From: Linderina pennispora
Lineage: Eukaryota > Kickxellomycota > Kickxellomycetes > Kickxellales > Kickxellaceae
Direction of reading: 5' to 3'
Length of the DNA stretch: 64,000 nucleotides
NCBI RefSeq assembly: GCF_002104995.1
Contig: NW_024468261.1
Coordinates: 62,001 to 126,000, forward strand
In this document: positions 8,774 to 20,100 of the stretch, piece by piece
Layout of the letters: each line of letters opens with the position of its first letter
Numbering within the stretch: position 1 is the first letter of the stretch
The notes under the pieces: model-generated
Database searches by the model: none
The model's input: the letters and a program-made list of their open reading frames with translations, nothing else
Told to the model about the DNA's origin: nothing
Position numbers and translations under genes: made by a program

Positions 8774-10527
8774 ATGCCACTAGGTTTTGTGGAGCCACCA
8801 CCGTATGTGCCACAGTCACACAATGACCTCTCCGCTGAAGGTATGACTACTCGGATTCTATGACTGTATATGCTCTGCCGTTCTAGTGGACTGAAGGTTC
8901 TGTTCATATAGATGCCGCATATATTGATAAGGTATTGGTGCTACCTCCCGACATCGCGGAGCTGGACAGGGGCGTATTTCACTGGGATATCGACGACTGG
9001 GAGAAGATGGACGCCAAATCGAGAATAGACAACTCGGGCTTTGACAGGGTGTTTGAGGTGGCCGGTATGAAGTGGCAGTTGTGGATATACCCACAGGGTC
9101 TGTCAGAAAAAGACTTTATCTCCTTCCGCGTCCGATCGCTTACTGCCCGAGAAAAACCACAGGACTGGCAGGTCTGTGCATATACCCTCCTTGTCGTTGC
9201 AAACCAACATGATTCAGCGAGCTACACAAGAAGTTCCTGTCGCTGTAGAATCTCAAACAGTAGTCCTGATACTGACTACAAAACGTTCCTGACGCGCAAC
9301 GAGCTGGAGAAGCGGCAGAAGTGTAAGGACAGGCCATTGCTGGAGAACAACCGCTTTCGCATTATTTTCTACGTGCGCATAGCCGATGATCCCACTGGGG
9401 TTCTCTGGCACGATTATAGAGGCTACAACTCACTGAAGCAGACCGGGTATATTGGGCTAGCCACTCTTGACACCTGCCGTTATCTAAACCCGCTTCTCGA
9501 GGTGTTGCTCCATATTAAACCTTTGAGAGATGCAGTCAGCAAGGTAGGCCGTGCTGAGTTTGACACGCAGCATATGCTCGCACTTGCGCTCAGCGAGATA
9601 TTCACCAACATACTTTCTGGCATGCCACCGATAAGTGCGATAAAGGTTTTGAATACGCTGGAGGCACTCGACATCAAGCCACCAGCAAATACAGAACTGG
9701 ATTCGTTCACGGGGCAGATACTGCAGAACATCACCAGCAGTCTCCGGACCATCGTGCCAGAGAGCAATATTGATTCGCTGATAGGTGGCAAAATCCGCAA
9801 GACCTCTCAGCGCCTTCAGACTTCAAAATCGTCCTCCAGCATCTTCAGACACTTCCGTGGCCCTGACATGGTCGTCACCGAGTCTGCCCTTAACCCGATA
9901 AACCTGAATATCATGGGGTTCTCGAACGTGAAGCAGTCATTGCGCGACTTTGTAAGCCATCGTGTGGTTTCAAGGACAAATCACCAGCTCTTCAAGTCGA
10001 GCAAGGAAAACGACTGGACTGAGCGCATAGAAATCGTCGAATTGCCGTCGGTTTTGTTTATGTGTCTGAAGCGGTTTGATCAGGCTAGTGCCAGCAGTTC
10101 CCCGACAAAGCTTGACACTGAATTCGCATACGACGAGTCTTTGGACATGGCCGAGTTTGCTCCTGAGATTGGTGGCAGCAATGTGCCAACAAGGTACACT
10201 CTGTACGGTGCCTGTGTCCACCATGGAGCAGCATCGCAAGGATACCACTTCTGTATTCTTCGTCCAACGGTAGACGACAAGTGGTTTGCGTTCGACGACG
10301 ATATCATTATTCCTCTCTTGCGCCGACACGCATTTGACGACTACAAAGCAGTCGACTACGCTTGCTCATTTGGCGTTGCCGCACGGCAGAGAAAGATGTA
10401 TGAAGCAAAGCGGTTCTCTAATGCATACATGCTCATCTATGTTCGCGATAGCGAGCTCAAGCACATTCTTGGTCAGGATGATAACACTACTCGCTCTGCG
10501 CAGTCTGGGTCCATGCCAAAGAACTAG
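8774..10527 (+). CDS. MATH-USP (USP7/Ubp15-like) with aberrant Cys box
   Basis: Exons 8774-8840 and 8912-10527 give about 560 residues. The 71-nt GT-AG intron is inferred because the large frame has no ATG upstream of the MATH domain and the splice restores an ATG start. A MATH domain (GVFHWDIDDWEKM ... FRIIFYVRI) is followed by a USP fold. The usual Cys box (GLKNQGATCYMNS) here reads GLATLDTCRYLNP. Ungapped alignment puts Arg at the catalytic Cys position, with a Cys one residue earlier. The His/Asp boxes are kept (QGYHFCILRP ... WFAFDDD), as is the end strand NAYMLIYVRDS. The C-terminal Ubl array of USP7 is absent, so the protein is about half normal length. USP7-type enzymes remove ubiquitin from nuclear substrates. 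This copy may be a substrate-binding pseudo-deubiquitinase or a weakly active enzyme. Confidence 0.8.
8841..8911 (+). other. intron of the MATH-USP gene
   Basis: Donor AAG|GTATGA and acceptor CATATAG|AT. The splice joins Ala-Glu to Asp (split codon G|AT) and bypasses the in-frame TAG at 8884. Confidence 0.6.
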
Positions 10528-10569
10528 ATGAATTTTATGTACTGCATTGATAAATGAGCCAAGCAGGAG

Positions 10570-12027
10570 CTATTTGAAGTGGTCTCTAATGACAAAGTGA
10601 ATGCCAACAGAATGCACCTCGGCAATGTCCTCCACCTTCCGACCCTTGGTCTCAGGCCAAAAGAAGAAGCAGAAGACAAAGGTGGCAATGTTAAACCCTG
10701 CAAAGAATAGGAATGTATAGTCGCCTAGCGCTACTTGCATAGGTGGGAAGAACACGCCGATGGTGAACGTAAAGGCGTAGCAAATGACGCCCCCAATCGC
10801 CGACATCGCCGACATGGCGTATGCTGGTGTCATTTCAGCAGCAGCTACCCATGGTAGTGGTCCAACGCCGAAGTTGAAAGAGATATTGAATACGAATACC
10901 ATGGCAATAACTAGGCCGTCGGTTCCCTTGATAGATCCAACTGCCATCAGTATTGAAGAGATCGCCATGGCCGCGGATGAGGCGAGCATGAGGGTACGTC
11001 GACCAAACCTCATGCAGAGAAGCATGCCGACAAATGTGAACACCTCAGCGACAACAGCAATGACGTATGTAAGCTTTTGCGCCATAGTCGGAATAGCGGC
11101 CGGGTTGTCGTGCGTAGTACGGTTGAAGATTGTGGTCGAATAAAATATGACGGCATTGATACCCGATAGTTGCTGGGAAAACATGCCCATGCTCACAACC
11201 ATGAGCTGGTGACGCAGGTTGTCAGGCGTCCGCCCAAGTAGCACGTCAAATACATTTGCGTTAGCGACATTGCCAGTCCCAGATTTAGACGCCATGTCAG
11301 CATCAACAATGTCAGCAAGCTCTGCCTCGACATCGGCGCCCTCTCGAAGCTTGGTTAACGCATAGCGAGCCTGGCCAACTTGGCCGCGCGATACCAACCA
11401 CTTGGGCGACTCGACACAGGTGGGAAATAGAACCGTGGTTCCGATGCCAATGACTCCGGTGAGTGCAAAGAGAACCCTCCAGAGTGGGGGTCTCGAGAGA
11501 CCGAGCGAGATTGATTGAGACAAAAGAATCCCGAGGTTTGTAGCGAGCTGGATAGAGTTTCCCAAGATGGTCCGGGCCGAAGGGGTAGTGATTTCGCTGA
11601 TGTATACCGACACCGCAGTGTTGCAGATCCCTGCCGCAATACCGACGAATATTCTTCCAAAAATGAATTGCGTGAGCGTAGTAGACAGCGAGAGCAGCAA
11701 GGCACCAATGGTAGAAAACAGGGGCCCCCAGGTCAGTGCGAACTTTCGGCCGTATTTGTCAGCAATCGGATTGCTTGCGATACTTCCAATCAAGGCACCC
11801 AGTGCAAAACACCCAACTGCCACTCCCCATAGCGCATCGGCAGTCGGAATGCAGGATGGAAATGGGCCGATGTAGTGCTGGGGACCAATAACGCAGCCAG
11901 AGATGACGTCGCCAGGAACATTGATGACGCCGATATTAAAACCAAAATTCACACTGCCCAGCGCGGCCATTGCGGCGCAGAAGCATTGGTACTTTGTCAG
12001 TCCAAGTGTACGTGAATCAGTTGTCAT
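10570..12027 (-). CDS. MFS sugar porter (SLC2/HXT family)
   Basis: An intact 485-residue transporter starting at the ATG at 12027. Twelve hydrophobic segments can be traced. Sugar-porter signatures appear in order: PIADKYGRK (loop 2-3), GRIFVG (TM4), ESPKWLVSRG after TM6, QQLSGINAVIFYST (TM7), RFGRR (loop 8-9), GVGPLPWV (TM10) and PETKGR at the end of TM12. The central loop and both termini are short, so this is a plain transporter rather than a sensor with a long tail. It probably imports a hexose by proton symport or facilitated diffusion at the plasma membrane. The substrate cannot be read from the sequence. It ends 43 bp from the convergent MATH-USP gene. Confidence 0.92.
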   Translation of the reverse strand: MTTDSRTLGLTKYQCFCAAMAALGSVNFGFNIGVINVPGDVISGCVIGPQHYIGPFPSCIPTADALWGVAVGCFALGALIGSIASNPIADKYGRKFALTWGPLFSTIGALLLSLSTTLTQFIFGRIFVGIAAGICNTAVSVYISEITTPSARTILGNSIQLATNLGILLSQSISLGLSRPPLWRVLFALTGVIGIGTTVLFPTCVESPKWLVSRGQVGQARYALTKLREGADVEAELADIVDADMASKSGTGNVANANVFDVLLGRTPDNLRHQLMVVSMGMFSQQLSGINAVIFYSTTIFNRTTHDNPAAIPTMAQKLTYVIAVVAEVFTFVGMLLCMRFGRRTLMLASSAAMAISSILMAVGSIKGTDGLVIAMVFVFNISFNFGVGPLPWVAAAEMTPAYAMSAMSAIGGVICYAFTFTIGVFFPPMQVALGDYTFLFFAGFNIATFVFCFFFWPETKGRKVEDIAEVHSVGIHFVIRDHFK

Positions 12028-13110
12028 TGTAAGTTAGTGGGCTGCGAAGGACTTGGAGAGGAAAGTGTGCGTGAGGACTGAGCTTGTACACCTCCAAAGA
12101 TATATGTGCACATGTGTCCCTGAGCCAGGTTTTTGTCTATCACTGGAGGTCGCGAGGCAATGGGTGCAGCAGGATCTGCTGTCGCATACATGTTTGTCTA
12201 TTGGATGACTAATAGATATAGGGGTAATCATACTCCCGTGCTAAAAGTCCCGTGCCAGTTACATCGGATTTTCCGGAGGACTTGTGTTGTCTATCAGAAT
12301 GAAACATGTCGTACCTTGAAAGCACTGTTGAGCATGTATTGTTAGCCTAGGGAATGAGTGGTTATCGAATATATGGAAAAAAAACTTCTCAAAGTGACTG
12401 AGGGGAAGAAGGAAGGTTGGTCGTCTGTCTGGACCTTTGTACGTATGCGTTTCGGCCTTGTCTATGGTGGCGCAGGGGGACTCCGGACCCCGAATGTCAA
12501 TATATATCAATATTAAATATCACTGTAGTGGGGAAGCGTGGTAACTAGTGACTGTTTGAGGTTACGAGCTATTGAATTTGGTCGGGCTGTAGCACCCAAG
12601 TAAAAGAGAATATATTTGAAAAGAGACAGACCAAGGCAGTCTTGAAGAGATTAATAGGGAATTTATAAAATAAAAAAAGGGTAGAAAGAGAGACCAGACC
12701 GGTGACTGGACCGATTCAAGAATAAAAGGAATAGGAAAAAGGATGAGGAGAAGGAACCTAATTCTCTGATAGTGACTACATACAGAGTTATCAAGTACCA
12801 AAGGGCATAGCTTAGATTACCTGGCCAGCATTCGCAGGAGGCGTCCATAGTTGGCTATCCTTGGTAGATAGGATCCTGGCTATACTGGGCAAGAGGTTGA
12901 GTGATGTAGAACCCCATATAGCCTCCTTGTCGTGATCACAAATGTAGTAGATCCGGTGTCAAAATTATGATTGTGATCATCAAATTGCCGCCTTTTTTAT
13001 TTTTTTCTTAGCATTGGACCGTCTGCTGCTTTCCAGCTGTGCGCATTTCGACTACGCTTCGCCTTTTGTTTTCTCCCATTTCATATAAACGAATTCATCC
13101 ACAGCCAACA
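12028..13110. other. divergent intergenic region with repeat copy 2
   Basis: About 1.1 kb between the divergent sugar porter and DRS1 genes. It contains the repeat at 12340-12499 and purine-rich sequence at 12600-12760. No gene is supported. Confidence 0.5.
12340..12499 (+). repeat. dispersed repeat, copy 2
   Basis: About 160 bp from TGTTAGCCTAGG to CCCCGAATGTCA. It is closely similar to the reverse complement of 49411-49572 and more distantly to 1628-1787. It contains TATGGTGGCGCAGGGGG followed by ACTCCGGACCCC. Read on the other strand, this resembles the T-arm, acceptor strand and CCA end of a tRNA. Flanking sequences are unrelated to those of the other copies. Confidence 0.85.
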
Positions 13111-15163
13111 ATGTCGACCGCAGACGACTTTATCATGACGATCAACGACGACGACGAGGTCCCTGATCTCGAGGAGTCGCTGGATCAGTCATCCGACGAG
13201 GAGCCGCAGCCAGCCAAGGCAGCGCAGAAGAAGCGCAAGGCATATAGCAAGGACAAGCACAGCAAAAAGGCCAAGGCCGAGGCCGGAGACATTGCAAAGG
13301 GATTCATGGTTGATCTTGACACCGACGGTTTGGACGCAGTGCCGCAGACGCTGGACTTCACATTGGCGCGCGCATCGCTGAAGAAGCGCAAGAGCCCGGA
13401 CTCGTTCTCTACACTTGACGAGAAGATCGCTGCGGCGCGGCGGGCAGCCAGGATTGCAAAGAAGACCAAGCAGGTGGAGGAGGATGGCGTAGAGAAGGAG
13501 AGCGAGTCTGAGGACGAGGCCGACGAGGAGGGGGATGAGAGCGAGGCTGGCGTTGAGGCCGAGTCCGGTGACGATAAGGAGAGTGCAGGACCCGAGGACA
13601 AGTCAGACGACGGCGAGGAATCTGAGTCTGAATCTGAGGAGTCCAGCTCCGAGTCTGAGAGCGAGAGCGAGAGCGAGTCGGATGTCAGCAGTGACAGCGA
13701 GTCCGAGGTTGATGAGGTGCAGGAGGCCCGCAAGCGCGCGTACTTTGCACCGACATCCGAGGTGCCAGAAGAGCTGCCCGAGGCGTTCACAAACATGAAC
13801 CTGTCGCGGCAGATCATGAAGGGACTTGCCAAGCTCGGGTTCGAGCAGCCGACGGCGATCCAGGCCAAGACGATCCCGGTAGCCCTACTCGGCAAGGACG
13901 TTTGCGGTGGTGCACAGACAGGGTCGGGAAAGACCGCGGCATTCTTTATTCCGATGCTTGAGCGGCTGCTGTACCGGCCCAAGCACGTTGCGGCTACCCG
14001 TGTGCTGGTGCTGTGCCCGACGCGCGAGCTGGCGATTCAGTGCCACAATGTCGGCACCAAGCTGGCTGGGTTCACAGACATCTCCATGTGTCTTTGTGTC
14101 GGTGGGCTGTCGCTGAAGCTGCAGGAAGCGGAGCTGAAGCTGCGGCCTGACATTGTGATTGCCACGCCTGGCCGGCTGATCGACCACCTGCGCAACAGCC
14201 AGTCGTTCCATCTGGACCAGATCGAGATCCTAGTCATGGACGAGGCTGACCGCATGCTGGACGACGGATTCGAGGACGAGCTGACAGAGATCATCAAGTC
14301 GACGCCCAAAAAGCGCCAAACCATGCTGTTCTCGGCGACCATGACAGACAACGTCGACAAGCTGATCCGGCTGTCGCTGAACAAGCCAGTAAAGGTGCAG
14401 ATCGACCCGCCCAAATCTGCAGCCAAGGGCCTGACGCAGGAGTTTGTGCGCGTGCGCACCAACAAGGACGAGGACCGCACCGCCCTGCTTGCGGCGCTGT
14501 GCAAAAGGCATTTCAAAGAGAAGTGCATTATTTTCTTCCGCTCCAAGGCAGCCGCGCACCAGATGAAGATCATCTTTGGCCTGCTGGGCATGCTTGCGGC
14601 CGAACTGCACGGCAACCTGTCGCAGGAGGGCCGGCTGCAGGCGCTTGAGCAGTTCCGCGACGGCCACGTCAACTACCTGATGGCCACGGATCTGGCCGCC
14701 CGTGGTCTCGATGTGCAGGGGATCGAGACAGTCATCAACTACACGATGCCGAACCAGTTTGCCCAGTACCTGCATCGCGTGGGCCGTACGGCGCGTGCGG
14801 GTCCGCAGTGGCCGTGCAATCACCTTGATCGGTGAGACCGACCGCAAGATGCTCAAGATGACAGTCAAGCACTCGGCCAAGGACAAGATCAAGCAGCGCG
14901 TGGTGGCGGCAGAGACGCTCAGCAAGTACCGTAACAAGGTCGATGCGCTGGTCGAGCAGGTCAAGGAGATCCTGGAGCAGGAGAAGCAGGAGAAGATGCT
15001 CAAGGACGCCGAGATGGAGGTCACCAAGGCGTCAAACATCATCACGCACCAGAGCGAGATCCAGAACCGCCCGCGCCGCACATGGTTCCAGTCGACCAAG
15101 CAGCGCAAGGAGTCCAAAAAGGTCGCCGACATGGCGTACGAGGGCAAGAAAAAGTTCAAGTAG
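13111..15163 (+). CDS. DRS1: DEAD-box RNA helicase Drs1/DDX27 (one frameshift)
   Basis: A nucleolar helicase of large ribosomal subunit assembly. I place the start at the ATG at 13111 ([20 protein letters not shown]), where conservation-like acidic sequence begins, rather than at the in-frame ATG 72 bp upstream. An N-terminal Lys-rich region and a Glu/Ser-rich acidic block precede the helicase core. The core has a Q motif (GFEQPTAIQ), [45 protein letters not shown] and [10 protein letters not shown]. The C-terminal tail has [11 protein letters not shown], as in Drs1 homologs, and ends KKKFK. One extra C at about 14803 shifts the frame inside motif VI. Removing it restores [13 protein letters not shown] and a continuous protein of about 684 residues. 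A break in this conserved motif of a gene expected to be essential points to sequence error. Confidence 0.93.
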
Positions 15164-15197
15164 GGGATTTTTAATGAAAACTGGTAATAGAGTGTTC

Positions 15198-15563
15198 TTA
15201 TTGCTTGCTGATGCCCTGGATGTCCATCTGCAGCTTAAAGATTTCGACGCTCTTCTTCTCCTGCTCCTTGGCCAGCGTCTCAATCCGGCCATCAACGCGC
15301 TTGATTTCGCTGCGGATAAACTCGAGGCGCTTCTCGACATTCGTGGCTGCCTCGGTCTTGTCCTGCGGCAGCAGCACTGGGCCGGTGAGCTTGTAGACGC
15401 GCGCATCGTCCTTCATCAGCTTGAACTCCTTGTCGACCAGCTCGTTCTCCTGCAGCTGCGAATCGAGCTGCTGCCTGTTGATGACCAGGGTCTGGTACTC
15501 CTTCTGCATCTTCTGCATGGCCATGGTCTCGGTCTCGAGCCTCTTCCGCTGTGCCTCAGACAT
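15198..15563 (-). CDS. YKE2: prefoldin subunit 6
   Basis: A 121-residue beta-type prefoldin starting at the ATG at 15563. Two long coiled-coil helices flank the hairpin segment ELVDKEFKLMKDDARVYKLTGPVLLPQD, which matches the prefoldin-6 signature (L...D..VYKL.GPVL..Q). Prefoldin is a heterohexameric cytosolic co-chaperone that passes nascent actin and tubulin to CCT. The length fits the family (about 115-130). The gene converges on DRS1 with only 34 bp between stops, and lies downstream of SQS1 on the same strand. Confidence 0.92.
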   Translation of the reverse strand: MSEAQRKRLETETMAMQKMQKEYQTLVINRQQLDSQLQENELVDKEFKLMKDDARVYKLTGPVLLPQDKTEAATNVEKRLEFIRSEIKRVDGRIETLAKEQEKKSVEIFKLQMDIQGISKQ

Positions 15564-15721
15564 GATTAGTAGTGTATCCAAGTGGTGTAGACAAAAGGAA
15601 AAGAGGCTTTGTTGATGAAAACGAGCTGTGATCTGGGACTGCCTGAAAAAAGCCCCTTGCTCAATTTTTGGCTTCACAAAGAGGGTGCGTCGCTCGCCTC
15701 TTATGGAAAAAAAATATTTAC

Positions 15722-17089
15722 TCAGGCACCCAAGCCCTGGCGCCCAGTCCGGATCATGACATCGACGGGCGTCGCCCTGCCCTCCTCTCCGGCACCCAGG
15801 CCCTGGCCCGGCGCCCAGCCCATCTGCTTCAGCATCTGGTGGCCGATGTTAGACTCGCCAACGACCGGCGCCCCCTCGCCAACCAGCTTTTTCTTGGTTG
15901 GTGTCGCCGACCCGCTCTTGCCCTTCCTGGGGTTCGGTGCCCGGTCCCACGAGGCCTTTCTGCCGCCGCTCCAGTACTCGGGGATCAAGCCGCCCTCGTC
16001 CCACAAAAGCAGTAGCTTGTTTATGCGCTTCATGTTCTTGGGCCGGCAGGTGTTTTTGGTGCGCGTCAAGACCGGCATGCGGTTGGACTTGCCGCCCTTG
16101 GACTTGGACTTGACGTTGAACTCACTGGCGAGAATGTGGACGATGCGGCGCTCGAAGGTGTTGAGCGGCTGCAGCCAGATCGTGTCGACGTCGGCGTCCC
16201 GCGTCAGTGCCTCCAGGCGCTGCAGTACCGTGCGCGGATCGAAGCCGCGCGTGGGCTTCTCGCCCTTCCCATACGCCACCTGGTGCGGGGTATTGGCCGC
16301 CCGCCGCTCTCTTTTGGTCTTTTCGCGGTAGTTCTTGTTCTGACTGGCCGAGTCTTTCGCCTTCTTGCTGGCTGGGCCCGGCAGCATCTCCAGGTCAAGG
16401 TCGTCGGGGATTTCGTCTGACTCGCTGTCTGCCTGCGTCTGCATACCGCTGCCCTGCAGAATGGCGTCGGCGATGTCGTCGTCGAATGCGTACGGGTCGT
16501 CGTAGGCGAACTCATTGTCGGACGGATGGTCTGACCCGCTGTCGCTGGCCGGTATCACCACATCCGTGGCATTGCCCAGGTCTCTGCTTGCAAACTTGGG
16601 CATCGCCAGCGTCTGCTCCATCAGCTGGGCGATTCCGCTGTTGCCCAGGTTGCCGATATAGTCGTTGATGGAGTCCTTTGTATCAGCAATCCAGTCCTTT
16701 CTGCTTGACAGGCGTGGCGGCGGACGGTTGCGGTTGATGTATGGCCCATCGCTCTTATTCTTCTTGTTCTTGCCGCGCTTCTTGCTCTTCTTGCTGCTGC
16801 CGCTGCTGTCGCTGACATCCAGCGCCAGGAATCGCTGGTCAAGACCGGCCATTGCCGGCCCTTTTTTGCTTGGCTTCTTCTGGGTAGGGGGTTTCTGTCC
16901 TGTGCTGTTGTTGCTGCGGTCGCCGGTGACGTTGTCGGTGATGACCCGGGCCCGCTGCTTGCGCTGCTTGGGTCGCGGCTGGTTGCTGGCTGAGACAACT
17001 GTGAACTCGCGGGAGGTCTCTGTGGTGGCCACGTCGACGGGCTTGCTGCCCTGGGTGTCGATAACAAACAGGTCGTCCATTGTATGCAA
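15722..17089 (-). CDS. SQS1: R3H and G-patch protein, Sqs1/Pfa1-like
   Basis: About 455 residues; either the ATG at 17089 or the one at 17080 could start it. A long Lys- and Asp/Glu-rich disordered N-terminal half (KSKKRGKNKKNKSD; acidic DDPYAFDDDIADAIL) precedes an R3H-like region (TFERRIVHILASEFNVKSKS). The C-terminal G-patch is IGHQMLKQMGWAPGQGLGA...GLGA, ending right at the stop. This architecture is that of yeast Sqs1, an activator of the DEAH helicase Prp43 in ribosome maturation and spliceosome turnover. Its neighbour DRS1 is also a ribosome biogenesis factor, but no common regulation is visible. The frame is intact. Confidence 0.85.
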   Translation of the reverse strand: MHTMDDLFVIDTQGSKPVDVATTETSREFTVVSASNQPRPKQRKQRARVITDNVTGDRSNNSTGQKPPTQKKPSKKGPAMAGLDQRFLALDVSDSSGSSKKSKKRGKNKKNKSDGPYINRNRPPPRLSSRKDWIADTKDSINDYIGNLGNSGIAQLMEQTLAMPKFASRDLGNATDVVIPASDSGSDHPSDNEFAYDDPYAFDDDIADAILQGSGMQTQADSESDEIPDDLDLEMLPGPASKKAKDSASQNKNYREKTKRERRAANTPHQVAYGKGEKPTRGFDPRTVLQRLEALTRDADVDTIWLQPLNTFERRIVHILASEFNVKSKSKGGKSNRMPVLTRTKNTCRPKNMKRINKLLLLWDEGGLIPEYWSGGRKASWDRAPNPRKGKSGSATPTKKKLVGEGAPVVGESNIGHQMLKQMGWAPGQGLGAGEEGRATPVDVMIRTGRQGLGA

Positions 17090-17192
17090 TACGAAAAAAT
17101 CTCTGAAAGAAGAGAAAAAGAGGTCAGAAATCGAGAGAAAAAATTTGAGTTTTTATTTGTGCAGCCACAGAGCAGCTATTTTTTTTTTAGCT

Positions 17193-20100
17193 TTAATCCA
17201 TCGAAGCATCCATTTGGAACATCATCTCTTCGTCATCGTCGCCGCGCTCTTTCTCACCAGTCACGGCACTGAGGGACTCGTGCGACAGCGCCATCTCTGA
17301 CCGTGACGGGGGCGACGACGTGCCTGCTACTCCCCGGCTCCCCGGCGAGTTCGCCATCGGCTCGCCCACAGGAATGTCAGTCTTGTTCCTGGGCATAATG
17401 AACGAAAACGGCGGGAAGTTGGATCTCAAGCTGTCCTGGTGCCTGCGCCCCGTTTGCTGGTGCTGCTGCTGGTGCTGCTGCCTGCGGCGGCGTGACTCAC
17501 TAGCTGACCGGCCATCCCGCAGGTCCACCGGCTGGCTGCTTTCCTGCATGATCCTGGAGACGCCGGGAGACGGCGTGTTGGGTGTCGACCGCGGCGACGC
17601 TCTGCCCGAATCGCCCATGCCCAGCAGTGCCTCGAGCCGCCGCGTGCCTGCCGTATAGTCGCTGTGCTGCGAGTCGGGGCTCTGGCTCTGGCTCCGGTGC
17701 GCAATCTGCATGTGGCTCGTACGCCGGGGTGTCAGCATCGGCACCGGATGGTGCGTCATGTCGGGCTGCGCGACGAAAGTCTGTGTGGGCGGCTGCGGTG
17801 TGGCTGCTCGTGGAGCGGCGGGGCTGTACAGCGCCATGTTGGCCGTGGGCTGCGACTTGCCGCGCGCACCAGCCTGGCGGCACTGCTTCGAAGACGTCGT
17901 CAGGACGGGTACGCTGGGGCCGCGAGGGACCGCGGGTTGTGCTGGAGCTCGACCGCGGAATCGACATCGGCATGGGCAGGGGCCGCTCGCGCTCGCTGTC
18001 GAGGCCGGGGGCGGCATCGCGGATATGCCCCGCTGGCAGCGAGGTCATATTGGGCGAGTAGTAGCTGATCTGCTGCGGAGTGTCAGGATGCGAGTCGATA
18101 ACCAGCCCCTTGAACGCTTCCTCCAGGCTGTGCAGACTGCGCTTCTCTCCGTCGGCTGCGATGGCAGACGACTGGGGCTTGGACAGGGCCTTGGGACTGG
18201 CTGCTACCTTTTTGCTGCTGGCTGGTCGCAGCATGCCTGCAGGCTGCGCTGGCGCATCCGAATCGGACTGGCTGACAGACCGCATGGTGCTATCGGCGCT
18301 CTTGAACGGATTCGGGATAGCCTTGCGCAGGAATGGCGACCCCGCCATATCGCCGTCATTCGATGCGCCTGACAGATTCGTAGTATCAACATGCAATTGC
18401 GCGATGCTGTCCTGCATGTCGCGTGAGAGCCCATCAAATTCGTGCACGAGGCCGTGGTATTTCGTCAGCCCTCGTGTTGACTGTTGATTGCGCGCTGACC
18501 TGTCACCGGGCCCGCTGCTGAGCGTGTTCCTGCGGCCCACCCCAGCCGCAGCCTTGCTAGCTGCTGGTGCATCGGCTACGGAGCTGGACTCGGTGTGCGT
18601 GCCTGGTCCGCTTTCCAAACATCTTCAGCGACTTGTTCTCGTCAACCATGCGGATAAAGTCGTCGATTTCCTGCTTGCCACTCCACTGCTGGCCCTCCAT
18701 GATTGTGTGTCGCCGGGACATGCTGGGCAATGCCGATCCACCAGCAGTATCCACCGGAGACATGGCCAGGATTGATGACCGTCGGCGCGAGTTGCTACCA
18801 CGACGCCTGCCAAATGAACTCGCCAGGCCACGGCTGTGTCCGCTGGCATTGCTGCCAATTGATGTGGGCGACTCTGAGGTACCGCCCATGGCGTGCGAGA
18901 GGCCAAGAGCGGTAGACGCCGTGCTTCTGTGGCAAATGATGGGCGTCGTGGAGCCCAGATGCAATCGCCGTGTCCATTATTCTGCTCGGTGACGACGATA
19001 CCGACGGAGATTTGAACGGGGACACAAAGGCCAGTCCTGATCGGCTGGTGCTTGATCCGGCGCTGCCAGGGACCGAGGGCCGACTGGCCATCGACGCGTA
19101 CCAGGGCGGTGATTTCGAACCCGAAGCAGCCGCCTCTGCGCTGCCTGTGCCTGGGCTACTGCCATGGTGGTGGTGCATGGGCCGGTGCGACTCTGTCGGC
19201 GACAGCGACCCGCCCAGCCTTCTAATCATGACCCCGCGGTGCAGCATCGATCCTGAATCCGGTCCTCCATGGCCACCGCTGGTGCTGAGCTGGCCCAGGC
19301 TGCTGATTTTCTGATCCAGACTTGCCGGGTCGCCAGCCTCGTCTCCTTGTCCCGACAAATAGCTGCGCCCTCCAACCGAGATTCTTCTCTGCTGGTCTCT
19401 GACGATGTCCCTGCCAGCTGCACGCCGCGGGTATGTGTCGTTTTGGCGGTGCGACTCCGCCGACAGCCGGCTTGGCACGCGGGGCGCAAACGAGTCGCCA
19501 AGATAACTCGGCAGCGACGACGAGTCGCCAAGACTCAGCGGCCGTGCCCGGAACGGGTTGACTGAGGGCGCTATCAGGCTGCGGTGGCCCGCTGCCAACT
19601 GGCTTGCCGCCGAGTGTGACGCACTGGGCGTGTGCTGCGGTCGTACAGGCGGGGAGTAATTCGCAGATGTCTGGCGGCCGTGCGATGGAATTGTCGTCAA
19701 AGTCGCGCGGCGAGTAACACTGTGGTGCTGCGGTTGATGCTGCTGCTGCGGCGATGGTTGCTGGTGGGCAAGTCTGGGAAGCGAAAAATTGGAGTTGTTG
19801 CGCGAGCTCAGTGTAGGTGTGAAATATGTGTCATCTATGGCGGCAATCCCAGATATGTCCTCATGCTGCTGCTCGTACGTGGCCGGATTGTACATGAATC
19901 CGCATTCGCGCCGATACTGCACGCTCATTAGGAATGAGCCCATGGGTGTTCCCACCGGCTCAAACCGGTACGACTCCAGGAACCGCTCGGTGCCAGTAAA
20001 GCTCACATCCAAGTCAATGACTCCGTCACGCGGCGAGAGATCCGGACGCAGCGTGCAGAATACATCGAGGTCGCCGAGCTCCTGTGCAGCATGGAGCCTC

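Noticed and set aside
14790-14830. Programmed ribosomal frameshift in DRS1 motif VI
   Set aside because: A single extra C explains the break, no slippery heptamer or downstream structure is evident, and similar breaks occur in many unrelated genes of the window.
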